From Neotamlana laminarinivorans (GTDB lineage Bacteria > Bacteroidota > Bacteroidia > Flavobacteriales > Flavobacteriaceae), in assembly GCF_020523925.1 (NCBI RefSeq), contig NZ_JAJAPW010000002.1:186001-250000 (forward strand): DNA of 64,000 nt, in the 5' to 3' direction. The position numbers and the translations under genes were made by a program. The notes under the pieces were generated by a model, which saw only the letters and a program-made list of their open reading frames with translations, had not been told where the DNA came from and ran no database searches. Shown here in pieces: positions 26,821 to 35,973 of this stretch; position 1 is the stretch's first letter; the number at the start of each line of letters is the position of its first letter.

Positions 26821-29262
26821 TTAAGAAGATGTAAGCTCACTTAAAACCAATTTAATTTCGCCGTAGCTATATTTATCGTTAAGCTGAAGTTTTAAATCGG
26901 ACAGATTTTCGTAGGTTTTTGTAGGTAATATTTCTTTTAGCTCGTTGTAAACATCTGAAGCCATTAAATCGGTAATTTTAATTTCGCCTGAAGGAATAAA
27001 TGTTGCTAAATGCCCAAAAATAGTGTTTTCGTTAAGCTCACGCTGATTCGCTATTTCGGCTATGGTTTTACCTTTTTTGAACAAATCTAAAGATTCTTTT
27101 TGGCTATCACCTTTTTGGCGTTTAGGCTTTTTAGGATCTTCTTCTAGCTCAACTTGGTTGGTAACTTCAATATCGTTTTCGTCAACAAATTTGGTAATAA
27201 CCTCTAAAATTTCTTTACCATATTTATCTACTCTGGTTTTTCCCATGCCATGAATAGCCAGTAATTCTTTTTTATTTGTTGGCAATAATTCACACATTGC
27301 ATATAACGATTTTTGGGTGAAAATTTGAAAATGCACTAAACCTTCTCTGTCGGCAATATCGTTTCTTAACACGCGTAAAAGCTCGAAAAGATCAATATTT
27401 ACAGTACCATCAATTACTTGTTTTCGTTGTTTTTTAGGTTTTTCTTTAGCTAAAAATACAGCTTCGGTACGCAATTTTAAATAAAAGCTTACACTAAAAG
27501 CATGTGGCAATCCTTTAAAATACAATAGTTTTTCGGTTAAAAGTTCTTCTAAAGTATCAAGTTGTTTTTCAAGATCTTTTTCTATGGCTTTATTATCGGT
27601 TGTAAAATTTAAAGCTTTTAATGATGCTTCAATATTGGCTTTTGTTTGGTCGTTAAAATAAGTAACTGCTTTAGCAAAACGTTCTTGTAATGGTTCGCTA
27701 GTTTCTGGAATTTCGGTTTTTTCAATCAAGTTTTGCAATTGAACTTTAAAGCCATTACCAACTTTTAATAAATTAGTTACTGTATTTTTAATTGTAATTG
27801 CTGGTTCTTCAACTTGACCTTCAATACTCCCTCGGTTTTTATAAAAGATATCTAAAACACGATTTGTTGGGTATAAAAAGGCGTAAAAATTAAAAAGTTC
27901 GGCAATTAAATCGAGTTGAAAATCGCGTTCCGATTCTAATAAAACAGCTTCGTCTGGCTCGTTATTTGCCGCTTCTTCATTAAAATTTAAAACATGGCTA
28001 TCGGTAATTATTTGTTGCGGAGAAATTTTGCTTTTTAACACCAAACCTTCTAACGATTTACACCTGCTTAAAGCCACGTAAGTTTGCCCATGGGCAAAAG
28101 CAGATTCGGCATCAATAATTGCTTTTTCAAACGTTAAACCTTGACTTTTATGTATGGTAATTGACCAAGCCAAACGTAACGGAATTTGAGAAAAACTACC
28201 AACTTTGTCTTCTGTAATTTCTTTGGTTTCGTTATTTACCGTGTATTTTATGTTTTCCCAGGTTTCTAGTTTTGTAGTAATATCGAAATTATCTTGCGGA
28301 CAACGCACTACAACTTCGTCTTTATTTAAAGCAATAACTTTGCCTATTTTACCATTAAAATATTCCTTTTCTTGAGAGCTATCGTTTTTTATAAACATAA
28401 CTTGAGCGCCCACTTTAAGCTCTAAAACCGAATCGTTTGGATATGCATGTTCTGGAAAATTACCTTCTACGGCTGCTTTGTATTTTTGAGATTTTCCTGT
28501 TAAATCCTTTAGCTTTTGTTCGTTGGTTGCAATAGCTTTTCGGTTGTGAGTTGTTAACGAAATATAACCGTCTTCGTCGTTTGCAATAAAATTGGGCTGA
28601 TATCTTTTATTTAATTCATCGGCCGATTTTTGGGTGAGTTTATTATTCCTAATTTCATTTAAAATAGTAATAAAAACGGGGTTTTCTTGTCTGTAAATGT
28701 GTTTAAGTTCAATACTTATGGCTTTACTTTGTTGATAAGCCAAACTACTGAAGAAAAATGCATTTTTGTAATACGGTTGTAACAAATGCCACTCACTTTC
28801 TTTAATTACCGGCGAAAGCTGCTGTAAATCACCAATCATAAGTAATTGTGTGCCGCCAAACGGTAACATTTTATTTTTAAAACGGCGCAGTACTTTATCG
28901 ATGCCATCGAGTAAATCGGCACGAACCATACTTATTTCGTCTATAACCAAAAGGTCGAGCGACTTAATAATATTAATTTTTGTTTTATTGAATTTTCGGC
29001 TAAACTGCGACGAACTTTGTAAATTATCGTGTGGCAAAATAGGACCAAAAGGCATTTGAAAAAACGAGTGAATAGTAACGCCTTTGGCATTTATAGCGGC
29101 CACACCCGTAGGCGCCACAACTACCATACGTTTATGGCATTCTTTTTTTAATTTATGAAGAAATGTAGTTTTACCCGTACCAGCTTTACCGGTTAAAAAG
29201 ATATTACGATTGGTTTTGGTAACAAAATTCCAAGCGAGGTCGAGTTCTTTGTTTTCCTTCAT
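26821..29262 (-). CDS. PIF1-like helicase with HRDC and helix-turn-helix domains
   Basis: 813 residues. The N-terminal superfamily 1 helicase (about 1-430) has Walker A GKAGTGKTTF, Walker B LLVIDEISMV and the RecD/PIF1 motif ITIHKSQGLTF. A long linker leads to an HRDC domain (about 615-700; ELLAIHGMGKTRVDKYG). The last about 95 residues form an HTH_40-type module (LDLFKKGKTIAEIANQREL, then NENTIFGHLATFI). This fusion of PIF1 helicase, HRDC and HTH is characteristic of Bacteroidota. It probably acts in DNA replication or repair, for example on structured DNA; the biological substrate is not known to me. Confidence 0.92.
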   Translation of the reverse strand: MKENKELDLAWNFVTKTNRNIFLTGKAGTGKTTFLHKLKKECHKRMVVVAPTGVAAINAKGVTIHSFFQMPFGPILPHDNLQSSSQFSRKFNKTKINIIKSLDLLVIDEISMVRADLLDGIDKVLRRFKNKMLPFGGTQLLMIGDLQQLSPVIKESEWHLLQPYYKNAFFFSSLAYQQSKAISIELKHIYRQENPVFITILNEIRNNKLTQKSADELNKRYQPNFIANDEDGYISLTTHNRKAIATNEQKLKDLTGKSQKYKAAVEGNFPEHAYPNDSVLELKVGAQVMFIKNDSSQEKEYFNGKIGKVIALNKDEVVVRCPQDNFDITTKLETWENIKYTVNNETKEITEDKVGSFSQIPLRLAWSITIHKSQGLTFEKAIIDAESAFAHGQTYVALSRCKSLEGLVLKSKISPQQIITDSHVLNFNEEAANNEPDEAVLLESERDFQLDLIAELFNFYAFLYPTNRVLDIFYKNRGSIEGQVEEPAITIKNTVTNLLKVGNGFKVQLQNLIEKTEIPETSEPLQERFAKAVTYFNDQTKANIEASLKALNFTTDNKAIEKDLEKQLDTLEELLTEKLLYFKGLPHAFSVSFYLKLRTEAVFLAKEKPKKQRKQVIDGTVNIDLFELLRVLRNDIADREGLVHFQIFTQKSLYAMCELLPTNKKELLAIHGMGKTRVDKYGKEILEVITKFVDENDIEVTNQVELEEDPKKPKRQKGDSQKESLDLFKKGKTIAEIANQRELNENTIFGHLATFIPSGEIKITDLMASDVYNELKEILPTKTYENLSDLKLQLNDKYSYGEIKLVLSELTSS

Positions 29263-29330
29263 GTTTAAAAAATATGTATGAAGATAACTTTAGTTTTATG
29301 AAAATGCAAGATGTAAAGCTTTTCTGAAAT

Positions 29331-29357
29331 AAAAAACCCTGATAAATTCAGGGTTTT
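29331..29357 (-). terminator. Terminator downstream of pheS
   Basis: AAAACCCTGA (29333-29342) and TCAGGGTTTT (29348-29357) form a 10-bp stem; read leftwards it is followed by T residues. It lies between pheS and the helicase gene. Confidence 0.8.
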
Positions 29358-29380
29358 AAGTTTGTTATCTATTTATTTAG

Positions 29381-29410
29381 ATCCTGACCCCGAAATTGCG
29401 GGAGGATGAC
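29381..29410. repeat. Intergenic palindromic element
   Basis: ATCCT (29381-29385) and AGGAT (29403-29407) enclose CCCG (29389-29392) and CGGG (29399-29402) around AAATTG. GC-rich elements of this kind, containing a CCCGAAATT-type core and ending in GATGACA, are scattered between genes in many flavobacterial genomes. It is far richer in GC than its surroundings. Confidence 0.5.
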
Positions 29411-29420
29411 AATATTATTT

Positions 29421-30440
29421 TTAAAGTGCCGATTTAAACTGCTCTAAAAAGCGCACATCGTTTTCGCTTAATAAACGAATATCTCCAATTTGGTGTAACA
29501 ACATGGCAATACGATCGATACCCACACCAAATGCAAAACCAGAATATACTTCGGTGTCTATACCACAGTTGGTTAATACATTCGGGTCTACCATACCACA
29601 ACCGCCAATTTCTAGCCAACCGGTTCCTTTAGTAATTTTGTAATCGGTTTCGGTTTCTAACCCCCAATACACATCTATTTCTGCACTTGGTTCTGTAAAC
29701 GGAAAGTACGATGGGCGTAAGCGTATTTTACTTTTCCCAAACATTTCGGTTGTAAAGTGTTGTAAAGTTTGTTTTAAATCTGCAAAACTAACGTCTTTAT
29801 CTATGTACAAGCCTTCAATTTGATGGAAAAAACAGTGCGAACGCGCCGAAATAGCTTCGTTTCTATACACACGACCTGGTGAAATAGTTCGAATAGGCGG
29901 TTGGTTGTTTTCCATGTAACGTACTTGTACCGAACTGGTGTGTGTACGCAATAAAATATCGGGGTTGGTTTGTATAAAAAATGTATCTTGCATGTCGCGT
30001 GCCGGATGGTATTCTGGCAAGTTTAACGCTGTAAAGTTGTGCCAATCGTCTTCAATTTCTGGACCTTCGCTTACGTTGAAACCGATACGCGAAAATATAT
30101 CGATAATTTGATTTTTTACAATTGAAATAGGGTGGCGCGAACCCAATTGAACGGGTTGTCCTGGACGCGATAAATCGCCAAAAACGCCGTTTTCTTCTTC
30201 TTTACTTTCTAGAACATCTTTAAGCTCGTCTACCTTTGTTTGTGCAGTAGTTTTAAGCTTATTTATGGTTTGGCCAAATTCCTTTTTTTGCTCGTTTGCT
30301 ACATTTTTAAATTCAGCAAAATAGGCGTTAAGTAATCCTTTTTTTCCGAGGTATTTAATTCGGAAATCTTCTACTTCCTCAATGGTTTCGGCTTTAAAGG
30401 CTTCGGCTTCGGCAATTAGTTCTTTTATCTTGTCAATCAT
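29421..30440 (-). CDS. pheS: Phenylalanine--tRNA ligase alpha subunit
   Basis: 339 residues, the usual length. PheS forms an alpha2-beta2 enzyme that charges tRNA-Phe. The N-terminal coiled coil (about 1-85) is followed by the class II catalytic core: GPEIEDDWHNFTALNLPEYH (motif region near 125), PGRVYRNEAISARSHCFFHQ (motif 2 near 190), and GFAFGVGIDRIAMLLHQIGD (motif 3 near 305). pheT is not next to it here. It is monocistronic or follows the small conserved protein upstream. Confidence 0.97.
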   Translation of the reverse strand: MIDKIKELIAEAEAFKAETIEEVEDFRIKYLGKKGLLNAYFAEFKNVANEQKKEFGQTINKLKTTAQTKVDELKDVLESKEEENGVFGDLSRPGQPVQLGSRHPISIVKNQIIDIFSRIGFNVSEGPEIEDDWHNFTALNLPEYHPARDMQDTFFIQTNPDILLRTHTSSVQVRYMENNQPPIRTISPGRVYRNEAISARSHCFFHQIEGLYIDKDVSFADLKQTLQHFTTEMFGKSKIRLRPSYFPFTEPSAEIDVYWGLETETDYKITKGTGWLEIGGCGMVDPNVLTNCGIDTEVYSGFAFGVGIDRIAMLLHQIGDIRLLSENDVRFLEQFKSAL

Positions 30441-30581
30441 AGCTATATTATCGAAATGGTTGCAAATTTAGTGATTTTTAACGCGCTGAAACAAGTTTTA
30501 TTTATCTTAAATGCTTTAGTCTGCATGGTTAATTGTGGCAAAATTACATTTAAGAACGAATAAACAATGCCTTTTGCGGAT

Positions 30582-30675
30582 GGGTTGCGTTAGGGATTGC
30601 AGCGGCATCCTTTTTTGAGGTTACGAGAAAAAGATATAGCGGAAAGCCCGACCGCGCCTTAGCGTGGTAACGCCC
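30582..30675. ncRNA. Structured intergenic element, possible Flavo-1-like RNA or repeat
   Basis: A GC-rich 94-nt island folds well on paper. The outer stem is GCGTTA (30587-30592) with TAACGC (30668-30673). Inside are a hairpin GGAT/ATCC (30594-30597 and 30607-30610) and a hairpin CCGCGC-CTTA-GCGTGG (30652-30667) stacked directly on the outer stem. It begins 2 nt beyond the stop of the neighbouring leftward gene. Similar GGGATTGCAGCGGCATCC-type elements are frequent between flavobacterial genes. I suspect the Rfam Flavo-1 family but cannot test it; orientation is uncertain. Confidence 0.5.
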
Positions 30676-30677
30676 AT

Positions 30678-31067
30678 TTAATTAATATATTCGGTTTCTA
30701 GAAAGTAATTTACAATGGCTTCTTTCATTAAAACGCTTTGTTCTCCAGCTTTTAGGTATGGTAACTGTTCGAGGGTTTTGTAGTGTGGCCAACCATCGTT
30801 ATCTACAAAATCGAGCTCGTAATATCCATATGGCGAAAGTAATTTACATATTGCAATGTGCATGAGATCGAGCTTTTGGTCTTTTTTAAACGTGCGGTTT
30901 AATTGCCCGAGTTCTTGCACACCAATGAGGTAAATTATTGCATCTAAATCTAAAGTATCGCCATCGGCGAATTGATTGGATAGTTTTTTTACGACTTGTT
31001 CCCAGCGTTGTTTTAATTGTTCGTCTCTTGCCATTCCTTTTTTTAAAGTTTCTTGTTTCGGGTTCAA
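30678..31067 (-). CDS. Conserved hypothetical protein
   Basis: 129 residues, charged and soluble, mostly helical by composition. Recognisable points are DLDAIIYLIGVQELGQ near residue 42 and LLSPYGYYELDFVDNDGWPH near residue 78. No enzymatic motif is seen. The first ATG (31067) is used; an ATG 11 codons later is possible. It is transcribed towards pheS and is separated from it by a structured element. It is divergent from cvpA, with 83 nt between the starts. Confidence 0.75.
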   Translation of the reverse strand: MNPKQETLKKGMARDEQLKQRWEQVVKKLSNQFADGDTLDLDAIIYLIGVQELGQLNRTFKKDQKLDLMHIAICKLLSPYGYYELDFVDNDGWPHYKTLEQLPYLKAGEQSVLMKEAIVNYFLETEYIN

Positions 31068-31150
31068 ATTTAATGAATGCCTTGGTTACTTGTTGGGTTT
31101 GCACTAAAAAAGGATGGAATTTATTTTATATTTGTTGAAATTGATTTTTT

Positions 31151-31681
31151 ATGGGCGTTATTGATATTGTTTTAGGAGCTTTAATTTTATTAGGCTTAGT
31201 TAGAGGTTTTTTAAAAGGCCTTTTTGTTGAAGTGGCTTCGCTTGTTGCTTTGGTTGCTGGTGTTTATGGCGCCATACATTTTAGTAATTTTGCTGCCGAA
31301 TTTTTACAAACTAAAACAGACTGGGGAGAGAAAACCATTAATGTTACAGCATTTGCCATTACTTTTGTGGTTATTATTTTGGCTATTGCTTTGGCTGGGA
31401 AAGCGCTTACTAAACTTGCCGATTTTGCGGCTCTTGGTATTTTAAATAAACTTTTAGGCGGTGTTTTTGGTGCTTTAAAAATTGCACTTTTACTAAGTGT
31501 TATTTTAAATATTTTCGACAAATTTAATAACACCATCACCTTTATTGATGATGATGATATTGAAAACTCTATACTTTACACACCTGTAAAAAGTTTGGTG
31601 CCTTTAATTTTTCCGAAGTTAATTTCTGATGAAGCTGAGGATGATAAAATTGAGGACGACACCTTGTTGCAAGAGGCTTAA
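31151..31681 (+). CDS. CvpA family membrane protein
   Basis: 176 residues. Four hydrophobic helices fill about residues 1-130, beginning MGVIDIVLGALILLGLVRGF with the family signature GxxRGFxKG. The C-terminal 45 residues are acidic and soluble. CvpA proteins are needed for colicin V production in E. coli and for envelope stress tolerance; the molecular role is not settled. It stands alone and ends at a strong bidirectional terminator. Confidence 0.92.
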   Translation: MGVIDIVLGALILLGLVRGFLKGLFVEVASLVALVAGVYGAIHFSNFAAEFLQTKTDWGEKTINVTAFAITFVVIILAIALAGKALTKLADFAALGILNKLLGGVFGALKIALLLSVILNIFDKFNNTITFIDDDDIENSILYTPVKSLVPLIFPKLISDEAEDDKIEDDTLLQEA

Positions 31682-31700
31682 CTTTTATTAAATATATACT

Positions 31701-31742
31701 AAAAAAGGGCAACATTATACGTTTTAATATTGCCCTTTTTTA
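31701..31742. terminator. Bidirectional terminator between cvpA and carbonic anhydrase
   Basis: AAAAAGGGCAA (31702-31712) pairs with TTGCCCTTTTT (31730-31740), with A and T runs on both sides. Confidence 0.85.
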
Positions 31743-31754
31743 GTGGATTTAGTT

Positions 31755-32384
31755 TTACTCGTAAAACTCTACAGATCCTGTTGTTATGTTATACATGGCT
31801 CCAATTATTTTTATTTCGCCATTTTTTTCCATTTCTGTTAATATTGGACTTTCTGCATGAATTCTATCTATAGTAAGCTCTACATTTTTTTTAGAAACGG
31901 TATCAACAAAATCTAGATTTTTAGAGTTACGTAAGCTTTCGTTTGTAGGTTCTGTTACAGCCTTGACCGCTGGTGTGATTTTTTCAATAAGTTTTGTTAA
32001 ATTACCCATTTCGGCATGGTCGCAGGCTCCTTTTACCGCTCCACAACTTGTATGACCTAAAACTACTATAAGTTTTGTTCCGGCCAATTTACAAGCAAAT
32101 TCCATGCTTCCTAAGATGTCTTCGTTAACAAAATTACCTGCAATACGTACACTAAAAATGTCGCCCAAACCTTGATCGAAAACTAACTCTGCCGATACGC
32201 GTGAATCTATACAACTTAATATTGTTGCAAAAGGAAATTGTCCTTCTTTAGTATCGTTTACTTGCTCTAAAAGGTTACGATTTGCTTTTAAGTTATTTTG
32301 GAAACGGATGTTTCCTTCCTTTAAAAATTGTAACGATTTTTCAGGCGTCATGGTTGCCTGAGTTTCTTTTGTATGTGCTTTCAT
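31755..32384 (-). CDS. Beta-class carbonic anhydrase
   Basis: 209 residues. The zinc ligands and active-site dyad are all visible: Cys58, Asp60 and Arg62 in LSCIDSRVSAEL, and His111 and Cys114 in LGHTSCGAVKG. It interconverts CO2 and bicarbonate. No convincing signal peptide, so probably cytoplasmic. The start lies 14 nt after the stop of a SulP transporter gene, and a second SulP gene precedes that. The set suggests that bicarbonate moved by the transporters is handled by this enzyme. Confidence 0.96.
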   Translation of the reverse strand: MKAHTKETQATMTPEKSLQFLKEGNIRFQNNLKANRNLLEQVNDTKEGQFPFATILSCIDSRVSAELVFDQGLGDIFSVRIAGNFVNEDILGSMEFACKLAGTKLIVVLGHTSCGAVKGACDHAEMGNLTKLIEKITPAVKAVTEPTNESLRNSKNLDFVDTVSKKNVELTIDRIHAESPILTEMEKNGEIKIIGAMYNITTGSVEFYE

Positions 32385-32398
32385 GTTTTTTGTTTTCT

Positions 32399-34255
32399 TT
32401 AATTAATTACATTTTGTTTTACCCAATCTAAACAACTAGAAAAGGTTTTAAAAATATGATTTTTTGAAACTAAATCTGGTATTATACCTATTCGTTCCAT
32501 CATATATCGGGGTTGTTCTAATACATCTACAATTAGAACATGAATGCCGTTTTTTTCTAAATCTATAAGTATATCTTCAAGCGCAAATAAACCAGATTGG
32601 TCTATGTAAGGCATTTTGCCCATTCTTATAATTACTGCTTTGGCTGTATTTGGAATTTGTTTTGCTAATTGCTGAAAATTATTAGTTGAACCAAAAAATA
32701 AAGGCCCATTTATATGCTTTATAAATACTTTTTCTGATAGGCTTTCTGGAAATTCCGCTTCGTCAGCCCATGCTTCTTCTTTTAACGCAGAGACATCGGA
32801 ATGCTTTGTTGTTAAATCTCCAATTTTTTTCATGAAAATTAATGAAGCAATTACAAGACCAATACCAACAGCATAAACTAAATCCCAGAATGTTGAAAGT
32901 AACATTACCACCAACATAATAATAACTTCTGAACTTACTTTAAAAGGTCCTATTTTAACATCTCTAGGAAGACTAGGAATGGCTTTTAAACCTTTATAAT
33001 CCATAACTCCTATACCAACAGTTATTAAAACACCTGCTAATACGGCTGCAGGAATTTTTGAAGCTATTGGACCTAAACCTAAAAGAATAATTAAAAGGAT
33101 AACTCCTGCTATCATTCCCGATAATTTAGTTTTTCCTCCGGAATTAATATTTACTACGGTTCTAATAGTTGCTCCTGCACCAGGAATACCTCCAAAAACA
33201 GATGCAATACTATTACCAATACCTTGACCTATTAATTCTTTATTTGGTTTATGCTTGGTTTTTGTCATGTTGTCTGCAACTACAGATGTTAATAACGAAT
33301 CTATAGCGCCTAATAAAGCTAAAGTAAAAGCTGTAAAAATGAATGGTTTTATATTGCTTAAACTAAACTGAGTAAACATATTTAAGTTTGGCGTAGGAAT
33401 TCCTGACGGGATCTCTTCTATGGGTATGTAATTAATATTAAAAATTAATGCTATACCCGTCATTACCACCAAAGCAACCAATGTACTTGGAACTACAGAA
33501 GTTATTCTTTTAAAACCATAAATAATTAATATCGTTCCAAGTGCAAGTGCTAACTCTAAAAAATTTATATTTTTTAAGGCTCTTGGTAAAACTTTTAGTG
33601 TTCCTAAAACCCCTGACGATTCTTTTCCTGCTAAGGTTTTTGACTCTTTTAAAATATCTTCGTTTGTTATTTTATCTGCTCTGTTTACTGTTTCTTTAAA
33701 ATTCTCTAGAACAAGAATACCTTCTCCTGCTTCTTCTTTTAAAATATTTTGAAGAATAATTTCTTCTGCCTGCGGTTTAAAACTATCTACAAAACTAGAG
33801 TCTTCTTTCGCATAATAACCAATAGATGGAAGTATTTGTGTTACTAAAATTATTACGCCAATTGCAGTCATAAACCCAGAAACTACCGGATAAGGAATAT
33901 ATCTTATATACTTACCAAAACCTAAAATCCCTAAAACAACTTGAATAATACCTGCTAGTAAAAAAATAGCTAGTATTGTAGGTAGTGCTTTATCTACATT
34001 ACCATCGTTCGCAGCTAATATTGTAGCAATAACTACCATGCTAACTGCTGTCATTGGTGCTGTTGGTCCAGAAATTTGAGTATCTGTACCACCAAATAAC
34101 GATGCAAAAAACGCTATAAAAATGGCTCCATACAAACCGGCACTAGGGCCTAAACCTGAAGACACACCAAAAGCTAATGCTAATGGTAACGCAACAATAC
34201 CAGCTGTAACACCACCTAATAAATCGCCTTTAAAATTGGAAAATAGATTTTTCAT
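32399..34255 (-). CDS. SulP family anion transporter with STAS domain
   Basis: 618 residues. The transporter core has about 12-14 hydrophobic helices (DLLGGVTAGIVALPLALAFG at the N-terminus; GIGNSIASVFGGIPGAGATI in the middle). An insertion of about 75 polar residues lies near residues 150-225. The C-terminal STAS domain (about 495-615) carries the usual loop YIDQSGLFALEDIL. SulP proteins carry sulfate, bicarbonate or other anions. Placement directly before a carbonic anhydrase favours bicarbonate; that is inference. Confidence 0.93.
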   Translation of the reverse strand: MKNLFSNFKGDLLGGVTAGIVALPLALAFGVSSGLGPSAGLYGAIFIAFFASLFGGTDTQISGPTAPMTAVSMVVIATILAANDGNVDKALPTILAIFLLAGIIQVVLGILGFGKYIRYIPYPVVSGFMTAIGVIILVTQILPSIGYYAKEDSSFVDSFKPQAEEIILQNILKEEAGEGILVLENFKETVNRADKITNEDILKESKTLAGKESSGVLGTLKVLPRALKNINFLELALALGTILIIYGFKRITSVVPSTLVALVVMTGIALIFNINYIPIEEIPSGIPTPNLNMFTQFSLSNIKPFIFTAFTLALLGAIDSLLTSVVADNMTKTKHKPNKELIGQGIGNSIASVFGGIPGAGATIRTVVNINSGGKTKLSGMIAGVILLIILLGLGPIASKIPAAVLAGVLITVGIGVMDYKGLKAIPSLPRDVKIGPFKVSSEVIIMLVVMLLSTFWDLVYAVGIGLVIASLIFMKKIGDLTTKHSDVSALKEEAWADEAEFPESLSEKVFIKHINGPLFFGSTNNFQQLAKQIPNTAKAVIIRMGKMPYIDQSGLFALEDILIDLEKNGIHVLIVDVLEQPRYMMERIGIIPDLVSKNHIFKTFSSCLDWVKQNVIN

Positions 34256-34278
34256 TATTGTTTTTACTATTATATAAA

Positions 34279-35883
34279 TTAATTTAAACCTAAACTAGAT
34301 TTTGGCCTTAACTCAAAAAATTCTATAAAACTTGGTGGATTTTCTACCACACCTCTTTTTGAAATTAGTTTTATATTTATATTTCTTTCTTTAGCTTTTA
34401 AAGCAAAATCTTCTAGAATTTCAATAACATCATAATCAAGGTATCTAGTATTCATCAAATCTATTTCCAATTGCGAGTTTTCAGGAATATTATCTAACTC
34501 TTTTAAAATAGCTCCTTTATTAAAAAAGGTAACCTCTTCGGCTAGGGTCATTTTAATTTTTCCATCATTAACATCTTCACCTTCTTTATGCAAGAAATGG
34601 GAATTTTGAAAACTTTTTTGAAGGATAATAAAAATACCTACAATAAGCCCCAAACCAATACCTAATAATAAATCGCCAGTAATTACCATTGGCAAAACGG
34701 TTGCCATAAAAGGAAACCATTGTTTCCAACCTAGCTTAAACATTTGCTTGAAAGTTGAAGGTTTAGCTAATTTAAAACCTACAACAAATAAAATAGCTGC
34801 TAAAACTGAAAGTGGTATTTTATTTAATAATGTTGGGATTAAAATTACAGATATTAATAAGAAAAAACCATGTATTATAGCCGACATTTTTGATCGTCCG
34901 CCAGACTGAATATTTGCAGAACTCCTAACTATTACTTGAGTTATTGGTAAGCCGCCAATTAAACCAGAAACAATATTTCCTGTTCCTTGCGCAAATAACT
35001 CTCTATTAGTTGGCGTTACATTTTTATGCGGATCTAGCTTATCTGTAGCTTCAACACAAAGTAATGTTTCTAAAGATGCTACAAGAGCTATTGTAAAACC
35101 AGTAATCCAAACTTCTGGCTTTGTAATTACTCCAAAATTTGGAAAACTAAATTGCCCTTTAAAACTATCTAAACTATCTGGAACTGGTACAGATACTAAT
35201 TGTTTACTTACAAGACCTAACGAACCATCTTTGGTAAAAACATAAAAAAGAATTCCTATTACTACAGCTACCAATGGCCCTTGAATAAGTTGAAAAATTT
35301 TTCCTTTTTTAGAAAGCACATTAGACCATAAAAGTAAAATACCTAAAGATATTAAGCCTATTAATGTGGCTCCTATACTAATGTTACCACTAATTAAAGC
35401 ATTAATTGAGTTTAATAATCCTGATATTAAATTATCCCATTCTACTTTTAGAAATGCAAAATCTCCTTCAGGGTTTTTATCCATTCCGAAAAAGTAAGGA
35501 ATTTGTTTTAAAATAATTATAATCCCAATACCCGTTAACATACCTTTTATTACAGATGATGGAAAAAAATATCCAATAACACCTAAGCGTAATACGCCAA
35601 ATAATATTTGAATAAGACCACCAATAACTACAGCCACTAAAAAGTTTTTGTAACCTAAAGATGTTATAGCTACTAAAACTATAGCGGCTAAACCAGCTGC
35701 GGGTCCGCTAACTCCAATATTAGAGCCACTCATAGCACCAACTACAATACCTCCTATAATTCCTGCTATTAATCCTGAAAAAAGTGGAGCTCCACTTGCC
35801 AACGCAATACCTAAACATAAAGGCAGCGCTACGAAAAAAACGACAATACTTGCCGGCAAATCATTTTTAATTGTTTTAAACAT
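34279..35883 (-). CDS. SulP family anion transporter
   Basis: 534 residues with the SulP core from residue 5 (DLPASIVVFFVALPLCLGIAL) through TGNIVSGLIGGLPITQVIVR near 295. The C-terminal about 85 residues form a shortened STAS-like domain (FFNKGAILKELDNIPENSQ, then TRYLDYDVIEILEDFAL). It differs clearly from the neighbouring 618-residue SulP, so the pair is not a recent duplication. It is the first gene of the SulP-SulP-carbonic anhydrase operon, with a 23 nt gap to the next gene. Confidence 0.93.
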   Translation of the reverse strand: MFKTIKNDLPASIVVFFVALPLCLGIALASGAPLFSGLIAGIIGGIVVGAMSGSNIGVSGPAAGLAAIVLVAITSLGYKNFLVAVVIGGLIQILFGVLRLGVIGYFFPSSVIKGMLTGIGIIIILKQIPYFFGMDKNPEGDFAFLKVEWDNLISGLLNSINALISGNISIGATLIGLISLGILLLWSNVLSKKGKIFQLIQGPLVAVVIGILFYVFTKDGSLGLVSKQLVSVPVPDSLDSFKGQFSFPNFGVITKPEVWITGFTIALVASLETLLCVEATDKLDPHKNVTPTNRELFAQGTGNIVSGLIGGLPITQVIVRSSANIQSGGRSKMSAIIHGFFLLISVILIPTLLNKIPLSVLAAILFVVGFKLAKPSTFKQMFKLGWKQWFPFMATVLPMVITGDLLLGIGLGLIVGIFIILQKSFQNSHFLHKEGEDVNDGKIKMTLAEEVTFFNKGAILKELDNIPENSQLEIDLMNTRYLDYDVIEILEDFALKAKERNINIKLISKRGVVENPPSFIEFFELRPKSSLGLN

Positions 35884-35973
35884 AATATAAATTATTTCCC
35901 TTTACTATTTTACAAAAGCAAAGGCGGTTAAAGTTAATTTTAGATTTTTAGAAAACCTATTGCTAAATAAAAA

